A DNA stretch of 64,000 nt from Paenibacillus xylanexedens (GTDB taxonomy: Bacteria; Bacillota; Bacilli; Paenibacillales; Paenibacillaceae), in assembly GCF_017874615.1 (NCBI RefSeq), contig NZ_JAGIKV010000006.1:62001-126000 (forward strand), in the 5' to 3' direction. The notes under the pieces are model-generated. The model was not told the origin of the DNA. It searched no databases and worked only from the letters and a program-made list of their open reading frames with translations. Position 1 is the stretch's first letter; every line of letters starts with the position of its first letter. Position numbers and translations under genes: made by a program. Positions 45,174 through 54,156 of the stretch are shown one piece after another.

Positions 45174-46796
45174 CTAGAGTTGGACATTGTGCGGTCTTGC
45201 AGCTGCTTTGTCCCGCACGAACTTGCGGAAGGTAAATACCAGCTTTAATTTAAGCAGATCATTCGTTTTCTTAAAGTCCATTTGCAGCAAGCTACCGACT
45301 TTCTCCATACGATAAGTGACCGTGTTGCGATGCACAAACAGTTGCTTGGCAGCTTCATTGATCAGTCCATCATTCTCGATAAAGGACTCCAATGTATTCA
45401 TCAATACCTGATTGGGATCACCGTCCCTGGCAAGCAGTGGTTCGAGTACTTTATTACAGTAGTTCTCCATAATGTTATCCGGTACGTGTTGGAACACATA
45501 GGCAAATTCGAGCATTTCAAATTGCAACGCACGGTCTTTCATGCCGAACCGACGAGCCAGTTGTCGTGTATCCAGACACTCCTGGTATGCTTCACGGAGC
45601 GATTTGGGTTCATGTTTCATTTTGCTGATCCAGAAACGCGGAGCCGGTGCCCCTTTTGCTTCTTGTGCAGCCAGAACATCACCGAACCGGTTCAACAGAA
45701 AACCTGACAGCTCCTCTCCATAATCTCGCCCTGTTGGACAGGTATAGATGGACAGAATGCCATCCTCAATCTGAAAATGCTGTGAGGCCGTGAATTGCAT
45801 TAGCGGATTGTATTGTAATTCGCGATGAATCTGTTTAAGTAGCTTTCCTTCGGAAAACAGAGTCGGTTCAAGCGTAATCAATACGCACTGATATGTTCCC
45901 TGGAATAGATGTACACCTTTGTTTTCACTCAAAGTGGTCAATTCCTGGATGGTCATTTTGTTATCCAGATACTGTGAAAGCAGCGTACGCATCTCATCTT
46001 GCACAGTCGGATTAATATGCTCGCGATAAGTCATATCCATATAAAATGCCAGTACATCGGCAGCCTGCTGGAACAGCTCTTCTTCTGCCCGAAGGGATAA
46101 GGCTGAATTGGTAAACACAAGCAACGAGCCGTATTCTTCATCATTTTGCTTAATTGGTACGCGGTGACAGCTTCCTTGATTCCATTTCACTCGATGCATG
46201 ACGGATTTCCAAGGCCAGCCTTGAGTTACCGCATCCCCTGCAATGCCTTCACTGCCATAGAGCACATGCCCACGAGAACCAATGACGGCAATCGGATAGT
46301 TCAGCACCGTGGCAAGTTCGGCAAACACATTCCGGTGTGGCTGCTGTTGCAGTGCAAACTGCATTAATTTCTTTTGCTTCTGCACGACCTCATTGAGTAA
46401 TCGGTTACTACGTTCATGTTCAGCCTTGAATAAGGCATTCATCTGGTCGGAGAAGGTGAATTGAAAGGGAAGCTCAAGCAGCGGCAAACGAAGTCGATCG
46501 GCTTCCTCGACAATGCCTTGGGGAATGGACTGCCAGAAGCGTCCCAGCTTGATGCCGAGTCCTGCACAGCCGCGTTCATTCAAGCGCCGCATCAAACGCA
46601 GTGCATCTGTTTCATTGTCTTTCATAATAAAAGCGGTGGTGAACAGCATTTCTCCGGATTTGATCCAATCCGCGATATCAGGAGCGTCCATGACGTTAAC
46701 GGATTTCATCATCCGTGAAGTCCCTTCTCCACCCGCAACCAGTTTGGCCTCTGACAAAGGGTATACCTGTAAAGCCTCTTTAACCGTAAGTTGCAT
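45174..46796 (-). CDS. pucR: PucR-family purine catabolism regulator
   Basis: Transcription regulator (540 residues) probably activating the puc genes when purines are the nitrogen source. The N-terminal PucR domain (about 1-125) contains DAPDIADWIKSGEMLFTTAF and GCAGLGIKLGRFWQSIPQGI. A GGDEF-like/GAF-like middle region follows. The C-terminal helix-turn-helix is FIENDGLINEAAKQLFVHRN then TVTYRMEKVGSLLQMDF at about 480-520. ATG 46796 is preceded by GGGAGG at 8 bases. It lies upstream of pucL in the same direction but has its own terminator and a dyad at its start, suggesting autoregulation. Confidence 0.9.
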   Translation of the reverse strand: MQLTVKEALQVYPLSEAKLVAGGEGTSRMMKSVNVMDAPDIADWIKSGEMLFTTAFIMKDNETDALRLMRRLNERGCAGLGIKLGRFWQSIPQGIVEEADRLRLPLLELPFQFTFSDQMNALFKAEHERSNRLLNEVVQKQKKLMQFALQQQPHRNVFAELATVLNYPIAVIGSRGHVLYGSEGIAGDAVTQGWPWKSVMHRVKWNQGSCHRVPIKQNDEEYGSLLVFTNSALSLRAEEELFQQAADVLAFYMDMTYREHINPTVQDEMRTLLSQYLDNKMTIQELTTLSENKGVHLFQGTYQCVLITLEPTLFSEGKLLKQIHRELQYNPLMQFTASQHFQIEDGILSIYTCPTGRDYGEELSGFLLNRFGDVLAAQEAKGAPAPRFWISKMKHEPKSLREAYQECLDTRQLARRFGMKDRALQFEMLEFAYVFQHVPDNIMENYCNKVLEPLLARDGDPNQVLMNTLESFIENDGLINEAAKQLFVHRNTVTYRMEKVGSLLQMDFKKTNDLLKLKLVFTFRKFVRDKAAARPHNVQL

Positions 46797-46818
46797 GGAC
46801 ACTACCTCCCATATATAT

Positions 46819-46834
46819 AACACAATATCGTGTT
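46819..46834. promoter_or_regulatory. candidate operator in the pucR leader
   Basis: AACACAATATCGTGTT is a near-perfect palindrome (one mismatched pair) directly upstream of the pucR ribosome site. A TATAAT sits 30 bp further upstream on the minus strand (46869-46864), so the dyad would lie inside the transcribed leader. Confidence 0.45.
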
Positions 46835-46953
46835 ATTCTTGTTTCAACACACTTAATTCTGGATTATACTTCTAATTAAATCTATATTCATCCATTTAAT
46901 TTTGTTTATTGTTAAGTATTATAACATCAAATTCCGGAATAAAGCTTACACGA

Positions 46954-47011
46954 CAAAAAATAAAACCTATGACCTAATTACAGCGCACTTTCCTGTAATC
47001 GGCATAGGTTT
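46954..47011 (-). terminator. intrinsic terminator of the hybrid histidine kinase gene
   Basis: AAACCTATG-CCG-ATTACAG pairs with CTGTAAT-AGG-CATAGGTTT on the minus strand around GAAAGTGCG, followed by TATTTTTTG. The stem starts within 10 bp of the kinase stop. Confidence 0.85.
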
Positions 47012-47016
47012 TTAGA

Positions 47017-49761
47017 TCAGATTTCCATGGTTTCGTGATTCATCCATAATTTCATACGGGATAATACATCTTTGATATTCAGTGGTTTGCTGAGATAGTC
47101 CGAAGCACCTGCTGCAATACATTTCTCCCGATCCTCTTTCATGGCTTTGGCTGTCAGTGCAATAATCGGAAGCTGGGTCATGCCAAGTCGTTCACGGATC
47201 TGGCGAGTCGTCTCATAACCATCCAGTTCTGGCATCATAATATCCATCATGATGATATCAGGTTTGACTCCTCCACGCTCCAACAATTCCAGACACTCGT
47301 ACCCGTTCTGGGCTGAGATGACATTCATACCGTATTTCTCAAGGGCGTTAGCCAGGGCATATACATTACGTATATCATCATCAACGACAAGTACTTGGCG
47401 TCCGCTGAGCAACGCTTCTTCCAGAGGTGTCAATAAAACATCCGATTGTCTGGAAGTCATTGAAGGAAGCTTATTGATCTCAGGTGTAGTGGTAGCCACC
47501 TCATTCAGGAACAACCGCGATGCATTCATAGTCTCAGGTTCATCTCTTCGCAGTGGCAGGAATAGCGTGAACACGCTGCCCTGCCCCTCACGACTTGTAG
47601 CCGAGATTGAACCACCCAGCAAATTCGCAAGCGATTGAGAGATGGACAGGCCAAGTCCGGTCCCCCCGTATTTACGTGCTGTAGCTCCATCCGCCTGTTT
47701 GAAAGCATCGAAGATCTGAACGAGTTTGTTATCCGCAATTCCGATCCCTGTATCACTGACGGAGAAAGCAATCACGTCGGTCTCTTGATCTTTCAATTCA
47801 GGATGAGCCAGACTCATTTTGGAGATGGTTAAGGCAACTTCACCCTCACTGGTGAACTTGAATGCGTTCGAGAGCAGGTTTCGGAGAATCTGATGCAATC
47901 TCATCTCATCCGTCACGATCGTTTCCGGTAAAGGACTTTGGAGCTGAATCCGGAAATCCATTTTTTTCTGTTCGGCTGTTTTCAGGAAATACTGGTTCAT
48001 GACTTCAGGAACACTGCCCAGATAGACATCATCGAAATCCACTTCCATCTGTCCGGCTTCCACCTTGGATAGATCCAGAATATCATTGATCAGATTCAGC
48101 AGGTCTTTTCCTGATTTGTGAATGACTGAAGCATAGTTCTGCTCTTCACTATTCAAGTGTTGATTTTTATTTTCAGACAATATCTCAGATAAAATCAACA
48201 TGCTGTTGAGCGGTGTCCGCAGTTCGTGGGACATGTTCGCCAAGAATTCGGATTTGTACCCCGAGCTCGTTCGTAACTGATCCGCCACAACCGAAAGTTC
48301 ATTGGCTGATGTCTCTGCAGCACTCTTCTGTACTTCCAGACGATCGTTCAGCATATGAAGCTCTTCGGTCTGCATCTGCAGTTCCTCCGTCTGAGACAGC
48401 ATTTCTTCGGTCTGAGCCTGAAGTTTCTCTGATTGTGTCTGTAATTCTTCATTCAGAACTTGTGACTCATCATATAATTGCTGTAACTCCATTCGAGTGA
48501 CGGTCGAGTGTAGTGAAACACCAAAAATATCCGTCAGTTCTTGCATCAGCTTCATATCATTCTCTTGCAACGGCTTCATTGAAGCAAGCTCGATTACCGC
48601 AATCGTTCTACCTTCGAAGAGGACCGGTACGACAGTAAGTGATGTGGCAGATGTATACCCGAGACCCGAAGAGATTCGGATATAGTTCTGGGGCAGATCA
48701 TTCATGCGTAAAACTCGCTTCTCCACAGCACTTTGACCTACAAGCCCCTCACCCGGGGCAAGCGACACTTTACCGAGCGAACGTTCTTTCTCTCCATCCC
48801 CAGCATATGCAGCCACGCGCAGCAGTCGATTGTCTTTCCAGTAATATAAGACGCTATATGGAACTTCAAACAACACGGCTAGCTCGTTCAGGAACAAGCG
48901 GGACAATCCCTCCAGATTGGTCGGGTTCTGTAAGAGTGTGGCAATCCCTGTAATCTGGTCCTTGACCCGATTCTGTTCCTGTACTTCATCCAGTAATTTG
49001 TTGGTTTCGTGGCCCAGGTCTCCCACTTCATCATGTGTCCGCACCTGAATTCGCTGCTTCAGGTTTCCACCTTTGGAGATATCACTGATAGTCTGCATAA
49101 CATCTCGCAACGTTTTGACGATATTTCCTGATATCACAATCGCGGCTGCAATGGATAATGCTGCAATAATACCCCACAGCGTGTACATAATCGTCAGCAG
49201 TGTGGAGCTGCGTCTGGCAAGTTCAGTAACCCTCGCCTCGGTCAGAGCGATCTCTGTGTTGCGAAAGGTTGTAAGTTGAGAGCGCAGTAGATCAATTTCA
49301 GTTTTACCCGGATCAGATTGAAAGAATGCAACTACTTTCGCTTGATCCTCTTGCTTTTTCAAGTCCACCGACGGCTCCCCAGCAATCTCAATCCAGCGTG
49401 TAATATGAGCTTTGATGCTTTGCAGACTCTGCTGCTGTGAAGGATTATCGCTAATGAGAGCATTCAACTGATTATAGTTGGAACTCCATTGGGATAGGCC
49501 TTGGGAATAAGGCTCCAAGTAACTTTCATTGCCTGTAATCATGAACCCACGCTGTCCTGTCTCCATGTTCAAGACATTTTTTTCAATCGCGTTGGTCAGA
49601 TTATGTACTTCCAGATCATGATGGGAGATAAAATCATTTTCCTTCTGTAACACATTAATTTGGGCCGTAAGCACTAGCAGAACAGCACCAAACAAAAGCA
49701 CAACCACAAGATAGCCCAATAAAATTTTGGAGCGTATCGTAAATCTTCTCGTTTTTGACAA
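47017..49761 (-). CDS. CHASE3-HAMP-GAF hybrid sensor histidine kinase/response regulator
   Basis: Membrane sensor kinase (914 residues). A first membrane segment (ILLGYLVVVLLFGAVLLVL) is followed by an extracellular CHASE3 domain (NMETGQRGFMITGNESYLEP), a second membrane segment near 195-215, HAMP, GAF (about 290-440), a Glu/Gln-rich coiled coil with QTEEL repeats, HisKA (FLANMSHELRTPLNSMLI), HATPase (NLLSNAFKFT, GTGLGLSIS) and a C-terminal receiver with phospho-acceptor Asp in PDIIMMDIMMPELDGYE. I choose TTG 49761 because GGAGG lies 8 bases before it; the ATG-led extension includes that site. No separate response regulator or output gene adjoins it. Confidence 0.9.
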   Translation of the reverse strand: MSKTRRFTIRSKILLGYLVVVLLFGAVLLVLTAQINVLQKENDFISHHDLEVHNLTNAIEKNVLNMETGQRGFMITGNESYLEPYSQGLSQWSSNYNQLNALISDNPSQQQSLQSIKAHITRWIEIAGEPSVDLKKQEDQAKVVAFFQSDPGKTEIDLLRSQLTTFRNTEIALTEARVTELARRSSTLLTIMYTLWGIIAALSIAAAIVISGNIVKTLRDVMQTISDISKGGNLKQRIQVRTHDEVGDLGHETNKLLDEVQEQNRVKDQITGIATLLQNPTNLEGLSRLFLNELAVLFEVPYSVLYYWKDNRLLRVAAYAGDGEKERSLGKVSLAPGEGLVGQSAVEKRVLRMNDLPQNYIRISSGLGYTSATSLTVVPVLFEGRTIAVIELASMKPLQENDMKLMQELTDIFGVSLHSTVTRMELQQLYDESQVLNEELQTQSEKLQAQTEEMLSQTEELQMQTEELHMLNDRLEVQKSAAETSANELSVVADQLRTSSGYKSEFLANMSHELRTPLNSMLILSEILSENKNQHLNSEEQNYASVIHKSGKDLLNLINDILDLSKVEAGQMEVDFDDVYLGSVPEVMNQYFLKTAEQKKMDFRIQLQSPLPETIVTDEMRLHQILRNLLSNAFKFTSEGEVALTISKMSLAHPELKDQETDVIAFSVSDTGIGIADNKLVQIFDAFKQADGATARKYGGTGLGLSISQSLANLLGGSISATSREGQGSVFTLFLPLRRDEPETMNASRLFLNEVATTTPEINKLPSMTSRQSDVLLTPLEEALLSGRQVLVVDDDIRNVYALANALEKYGMNVISAQNGYECLELLERGGVKPDIIMMDIMMPELDGYETTRQIRERLGMTQLPIIALTAKAMKEDREKCIAAGASDYLSKPLNIKDVLSRMKLWMNHETMEI

Positions 49762-49875
49762 CGCGGAAACCTCCAAATATATACGTATCCCATTCAATTA
49801 AATTAAAACGGTGCATATGTAGTTTATATGTATACGTATAGTCTGACAAGCTTTAAGTTCATCGGTAAGCATGAG

Positions 49876-49900
49876 AAAAACGACCTGCTTCTGCAGGTCG
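49876..49900 (-). terminator. intrinsic terminator of fumC
   Basis: CGACCTGC and GCAGGTCG form a perfect 8 bp stem around AGAA on the minus strand, followed by TTTTTC. It lies about 40 bp past the fumC stop. Confidence 0.88.
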
Positions 49901-49938
49901 TCCTCTTCATTGATCTATATTGCTCATTTTGGCTGATT

Positions 49939-51327
49939 TTAGGCCTTTGGAGCGATCATTTTGGCTGGATCGACATATTGATCAAATTGCTCTTCGGTAA
50001 GCAGGCCGGTTTGTAACGTCGCCTGTTTCAAGGACAAACCTTCTTTATGTGCAAGCTTCGCAATTTTGGCTGCATTCTCATAACCAATATGCGGATTAAG
50101 CGCTGTAACCAGCATAAGCGAGTTGTTCAGATTATGTTCAATCTGATCCAGGTTAGGCTCAATGCCTACGGCACACTTGTCATTAAACGCAATAATGGAG
50201 TCCGCCAGGAGTTGCACGGATTGCAAGAAGTTATAGATGATAACCGGTTTGAATACATTCAGTTCAAAATTACCCTGACTTGCCGCGAAACCAATCGCTG
50301 CATCATTACCCATGACCTGCGTAACCACCATAGTAATGGCCTCGCTCTGAGTTGGGTTGACTTTACCCGGCATAATGGAACTGCCTGGCTCATTCTCAGG
50401 AATACGGATCTCGCCCAATCCACTACGAGGACCACTGGCCAACCAGCGAACATCATTGGCAATTTTCATCAAATCAGCTGCAAGCGCTTTAACCGCACCG
50501 TGCGCATATACAACTTCATCATGACTTGTAAGTGCATGGAATTTGTTTGGTGCAGATACAAAATCTTTCCCCGTATGCTTGCCAATCTCCTTGGCAGTGA
50601 AGTCCCCAAAGTCCGGATGTGCATTAATGCCCGTTCCGACAGCTGTACCGCCGATTGCAAGCTCCTTCAGGTACTGCACACTTTCACGAATCATGCGCTC
50701 ACTCTTGCCCAGCATGGCTTCCCAACCACTGATCTCCTGACCAAGCGTAATTGGTGTTGCATCCTGGAGGTGAGTACGTCCAATCTTGATAATATCCTTG
50801 AATGCCTCCGACTTGTCTGCAAAAGTGGCTTTCAATACCGCGATTGCTGGCAAAAGTTGATCCTCAACAGCCAGAACACCTGCGACATGCAGAGCCGTTG
50901 GGAATGTATCGTTGGAGCTCTGGGACATGTTCACGTCATCATTTGGATGCAGACGCTCTTCCTTGCCCTTTTGCTCCAGCAGTTGGTTCCCAAGATTCGC
51001 AATCACTTCGTTCACGTTCATATTGGATTGTGTTCCGCTTCCCGTCTGCCATACTACCAGTGGGAAATGGTCATCAATCCGGCCTGCAATAATCTCGTCT
51101 GCTGCATAAGCAATAGCATCGGACTTAGCCGCAGATAATTTACCTAATTTATGGTTACTGGCCGCAGCACTTTTTTTCAAAATGGCAAGGGCACGGATAA
51201 CTTCCATCGGCATATGTTCACTACCAATCGGAAAGTTCTCCTTGCTGCGCTGCGTCTGAGCTCCCCACAGCCTGTCGGCTGGTACTTTCATTTCGCCTAA
51301 CGTATCTCTCTCAATGCGGTATTCCAC
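49939..51327 (-). CDS. fumC: class II fumarate hydratase
   Basis: Iron-independent fumarase of the TCA cycle (462 residues). The superfamily signature [16 protein letters not shown] holds the catalytic Ser loop; [32 protein letters not shown] and [20 protein letters not shown] are substrate-site blocks. Starting at GTG 51327 gives exactly the usual FumC length and puts GGAGGAGG 8 bases upstream; the longer ATG-led ORF adds 23 residues without family similarity. Aspartase has a similar fold, but the motif set favours fumarase. Monocistronic with its own terminator. Confidence 0.93.
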   Translation of the reverse strand: MEYRIERDTLGEMKVPADRLWGAQTQRSKENFPIGSEHMPMEVIRALAILKKSAAASNHKLGKLSAAKSDAIAYAADEIIAGRIDDHFPLVVWQTGSGTQSNMNVNEVIANLGNQLLEQKGKEERLHPNDDVNMSQSSNDTFPTALHVAGVLAVEDQLLPAIAVLKATFADKSEAFKDIIKIGRTHLQDATPITLGQEISGWEAMLGKSERMIRESVQYLKELAIGGTAVGTGINAHPDFGDFTAKEIGKHTGKDFVSAPNKFHALTSHDEVVYAHGAVKALAADLMKIANDVRWLASGPRSGLGEIRIPENEPGSSIMPGKVNPTQSEAITMVVTQVMGNDAAIGFAASQGNFELNVFKPVIIYNFLQSVQLLADSIIAFNDKCAVGIEPNLDQIEHNLNNSLMLVTALNPHIGYENAAKIAKLAHKEGLSLKQATLQTGLLTEEQFDQYVDPAKMIAPKA

Positions 51328-51459
51328 TTGCTTGTCCTCCTCCAAAAAGATGGTTTGGGTCTCTACAAAGCTTGTGTATCTCGTCATATTATACATGATT
51401 TACGAGCAGGTTTTCACCTTTTCGACAAAATTGTAAGCGTAGCTCAAAATGAGCGTGAA

Positions 51460-52470
51460 TTATTTTTGTGACGCAATGGGATACAATCGGCTGCTCTGTT
51501 CGAATAGTTCACCTGGTTCCAGACCGATCAATCCGATTTCTTCTGCAGGGATGCCTTCAACATTAGGAGCGTTAACCAGGTTCATCTGTGGTTCAGGACA
51601 GAAGAATTCGCCACCCATGTTATTGTTCCAGATCATCCAGTGCTTGTAGGAGGTACCCACATCGTATACCAGTTTGTCTCCAGTACGGTGATCCGTAAGT
51701 TCCATATAGTTACGTCCATTCTGAGGCTCCGCAGTGTAATGATTATCCATGGCAGCAAAGAACGGACTTACCCCATCTTTCTTCAATTGTTCTTCCTCAG
51801 GTGTAAGCGGTTGAAATTGTCCTGTTGGCAGAGAACGCTCGTTCAATTCACGACGTTGTCCAATCGTAACTTTGGCCGTGTAATCCGAGGCTTGACTGTC
51901 CGGTGCAAAAGGTACAGCGATCGCCGTGTGGAATGCAAACAAATTCGGCATATTTTCAGTCCCGTTGTTGCGGACGATCAATTGCTGCTGAAGTCCTTGG
52001 CTGCTCAAAGAGTAACGAAGCGTCACCGTGAACGTAAACGGCAAGTACTTATAGAATGTATGCCCTTCTTTCACGTCCTGACTAAGCAACACATAACTCT
52101 CCAGCTGATCAGAACCGTATCCCTCGACCTTCCACTCGGTATCATGCAAAAATCCATGCAAATGGTTACCCGTAGCCGGTTCGTTCACAGGCAACTGATA
52201 GACTTTACCATTCCAGGGGAAACGTCCATCCTCATAACGGTTCGGTGGCGAAAGAATCGGAATTCCATAGACCGCAGGTGCAGCCATAAATTCATCCATC
52301 TGATCCTGATTCGGCTCTCTCAAGTAACGGAAACCCTTTTCTGTATCACGGAAAGCAACGAGGTTGGCACCCACGCTTGGAATAACCGCCGCTTCAAACT
52401 GATTAAAACGAAGCCAAACGGCCGGAATCCCTCCAAATTGTTCTTCAAATGCTGCATTTTGCTGTGTCAT
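51460..52470 (-). CDS. aldose 1-epimerase family protein
   Basis: Galactose mutarotase-like enzyme (336 residues) interconverting alpha and beta anomers of hexoses. The beta-supersandwich fold is suggested by AAVIPSVGANLVAFRD, IPILSPPNRYEDGRFPWNGK, NHLHGFLHDTEWKVEGYGSD with the catalytic His region, and IGLIGLEPGELFEQSS with the catalytic Glu near the C-terminus. ATG 52470 follows GGAGG by 11 bases; an earlier in-frame ATG overlaps the ribosome site. It stands alone between fumC and a metallo-hydrolase. The preferred sugar is unknown. Confidence 0.87.
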   Translation of the reverse strand: MTQQNAAFEEQFGGIPAVWLRFNQFEAAVIPSVGANLVAFRDTEKGFRYLREPNQDQMDEFMAAPAVYGIPILSPPNRYEDGRFPWNGKVYQLPVNEPATGNHLHGFLHDTEWKVEGYGSDQLESYVLLSQDVKEGHTFYKYLPFTFTVTLRYSLSSQGLQQQLIVRNNGTENMPNLFAFHTAIAVPFAPDSQASDYTAKVTIGQRRELNERSLPTGQFQPLTPEEEQLKKDGVSPFFAAMDNHYTAEPQNGRNYMELTDHRTGDKLVYDVGTSYKHWMIWNNNMGGEFFCPEPQMNLVNAPNVEGIPAEEIGLIGLEPGELFEQSSRLYPIASQK

Positions 52471-52581
52471 CGTTATATGTACCTCCTGCATACTAAGGTT
52501 ATATTATACGGCTCGACTATATCATGCCCGAGCCCAAAATACCAATCTATGATAGAGAACAAATTCATAATAGAAAGACAA

Positions 52582-52636
52582 AAAAGACAGGAAAAAGACA
52601 GCTGCAATACGTTACGGCTGTCTCTGCTGTCTTTCA
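52582..52636 (-). terminator. intrinsic terminator of the metallo-hydrolase gene
   Basis: GACAGCAGAGACAGCCG and CAGCTGTC-type partners pair on the minus strand (core AGACAG/CTGTCT), followed by TTTTTCCTGTC and a second T-run. It starts within about 15 bp of the gene's stop. Confidence 0.7.
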
Positions 52637-52649
52637 TATGATGGTTCAA

Positions 52650-53459
52650 TTAATCCACATATTTGCCGTGATCCGGCACAGTGCTCTCTTCAAAGTCCAG
52701 ATCAAGCCGCTTCAAGGATTCACTCAGCATATCTCCGCTCAAGGCATGCCCATGCCCGGTAATCGCAAGTTTCGGTTCCAGATGCCTTATATGCTGGACA
52801 GATTGATGTGCTGCCTGCCAATCGGTTGTAAAATAGGAAGGCGGGCCATGCAACTGTTTGTCCTGAAGCAACACACTCCACAGCGACTCCTGCTTCACTG
52901 TGATGATTGCATCTCCCGCAATTAACAAACGGTCTGCTTCTCGAAACAGCGACACATGTCCAGGCGTATGACCTGGCGTGTGCACCCACTCCCATCCTGA
53001 TAGACCTGGAACGGAATGATCTTTGGGTAAACTGAATATCCGATCATCCAGATTGATTGCCTCATTAGGATAAGCGAATGACAACCTGGACATCAGACCT
53101 CCACCTACAGAAGGGTCCGCTGGCGGGTAATCTTTTAATCCCGTTAAATACGGAATTTCAAGCGGATGAGCATACACTGGCACACCCCAGAATTGTTCCA
53201 GCTCAATAACGGTTCCTACATGGTCGAAGTGACCATGCGTCAATATGATCGCAGACGGCGGACCTTGAAATCGTTCTGTTGCAACCTGAACAATATAATC
53301 CGTGAACCTCGCCATTCCGGTATCCACGAGGACCCAGTTCCTGCTTCCTGTCTCTCCGATGAACACGACATTAACAAATAATGTACGTAGACTGAGAATA
53401 TCGGGCGCGACTTCTTCAAGTCCCGTCAACCCTTCTGTAATCAGATTGTCAGATGTCAT
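52650..53459 (-). CDS. MBL-fold metallo-hydrolase
   Basis: Zinc-dependent hydrolase of the metallo-beta-lactamase fold (269 residues). The HxHxDH signature appears as ILTHGHFDHVGTVIELE at about residues 73-89, VHTPGHTPGHVSLFREADRL gives the next His, LIAGDAII the bridging Asp, and LAITGHGHALSGDML the last His. These are all ligands for two metals. Glyoxalase II-like thioesterases and quorum-quenching lactonases share this pattern, so substrate is open. GGGAGG precedes ATG 53459. It appears monocistronic. Confidence 0.87.
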   Translation of the reverse strand: MTSDNLITEGLTGLEEVAPDILSLRTLFVNVVFIGETGSRNWVLVDTGMARFTDYIVQVATERFQGPPSAIILTHGHFDHVGTVIELEQFWGVPVYAHPLEIPYLTGLKDYPPADPSVGGGLMSRLSFAYPNEAINLDDRIFSLPKDHSVPGLSGWEWVHTPGHTPGHVSLFREADRLLIAGDAIITVKQESLWSVLLQDKQLHGPPSYFTTDWQAAHQSVQHIRHLEPKLAITGHGHALSGDMLSESLKRLDLDFEESTVPDHGKYVD

Positions 53460-53550
53460 TCACGGTTCCCTCCCATTTGGCGGATTGTCTCTCTGGTTCC
53501 ATTCATCTCGTAGACTTCCCTTTTCTGGATCATCTATTCAACATTTCCAA

Positions 53551-53592
53551 TAAAATAGACGGTATACACCCTGTTTCGGGCATACACCGTCT
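53551..53592 (-). terminator. intrinsic terminator of the 90-residue hypothetical gene
   Basis: AGACGGTGTATGCCC and GGGTGTATACCGTCT pair over 15 positions (with wobble) around GAAACA on the minus strand; ATTTTATT follows. Confidence 0.8.
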
Positions 53593-53639
53593 AGTATAGT
53601 CATCGACACGACACAATAGAACAAGAACATCTCAGCCAG

Positions 53640-53912
53640 TTAAGCCGGAAATGCCTCCAAAGCAGCATCGAGCAATTGATTGTACAGATCGTCATCATTC
53701 TCAAGCAGCTCGTCCATACGAAGCAACTCATCTTCATCTCCAGATTGCTCCGTGAAATGTAAGCTGTAGTCCCAGTCTTTTCCGTTCTTGCTCATGAAGG
53801 TAATCTCATATACTGACTTTTCGCCTTCTGTGCGGTAAACGGTATTTCCCACGTATCCTTTTTCACCTTCACGGCGCATCTCAGTACTTATAATTTCAAT
53901 ATTCACAATCAT
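53640..53912 (-). CDS. small acidic conserved hypothetical protein
   Basis: A 90-residue cytoplasmic protein with no membrane segment. The N-terminal two thirds look like antiparallel beta strands (MIVNIEIISTEMRREGEKGY, VYEITFMSKNGKDWDYSLHF), followed by a very acidic helix (DEDELLRMDELLENDDDLYN). AGGAGA lies ahead of the ATG. It has its own strong terminator, which supports expression. I do not recognise the family and propose no function. Confidence 0.7.
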   Translation of the reverse strand: MIVNIEIISTEMRREGEKGYVGNTVYRTEGEKSVYEITFMSKNGKDWDYSLHFTEQSGDEDELLRMDELLENDDDLYNQLLDAALEAFPA

Positions 53913-54156
53913 TCTCTCCTTTAATCTTTCATCTACAGTCGGTCTCCAACATTTCTGGTAAACCTAGTTTGGTAATTATTATTGGTTAATTGTACAATAT
54001 ATAACGTAGCAACGTATACCTTATTCAATGAAGGAACCATTCTGAGTCCTTACATCGTTGTAATGAGGATTTTAATACGTGTTCAAAAGGTCGGTTTTCA
54101 GTACCATAATAGCCAACAAGCTACGATATTATTATCACATTGGAGGAAAAAATAGC

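Noticed and set aside
50047-51138. Plus-strand open frame of 363 codons
   Set aside because: It lies wholly antisense to fumC, which carries the fumarase signature.
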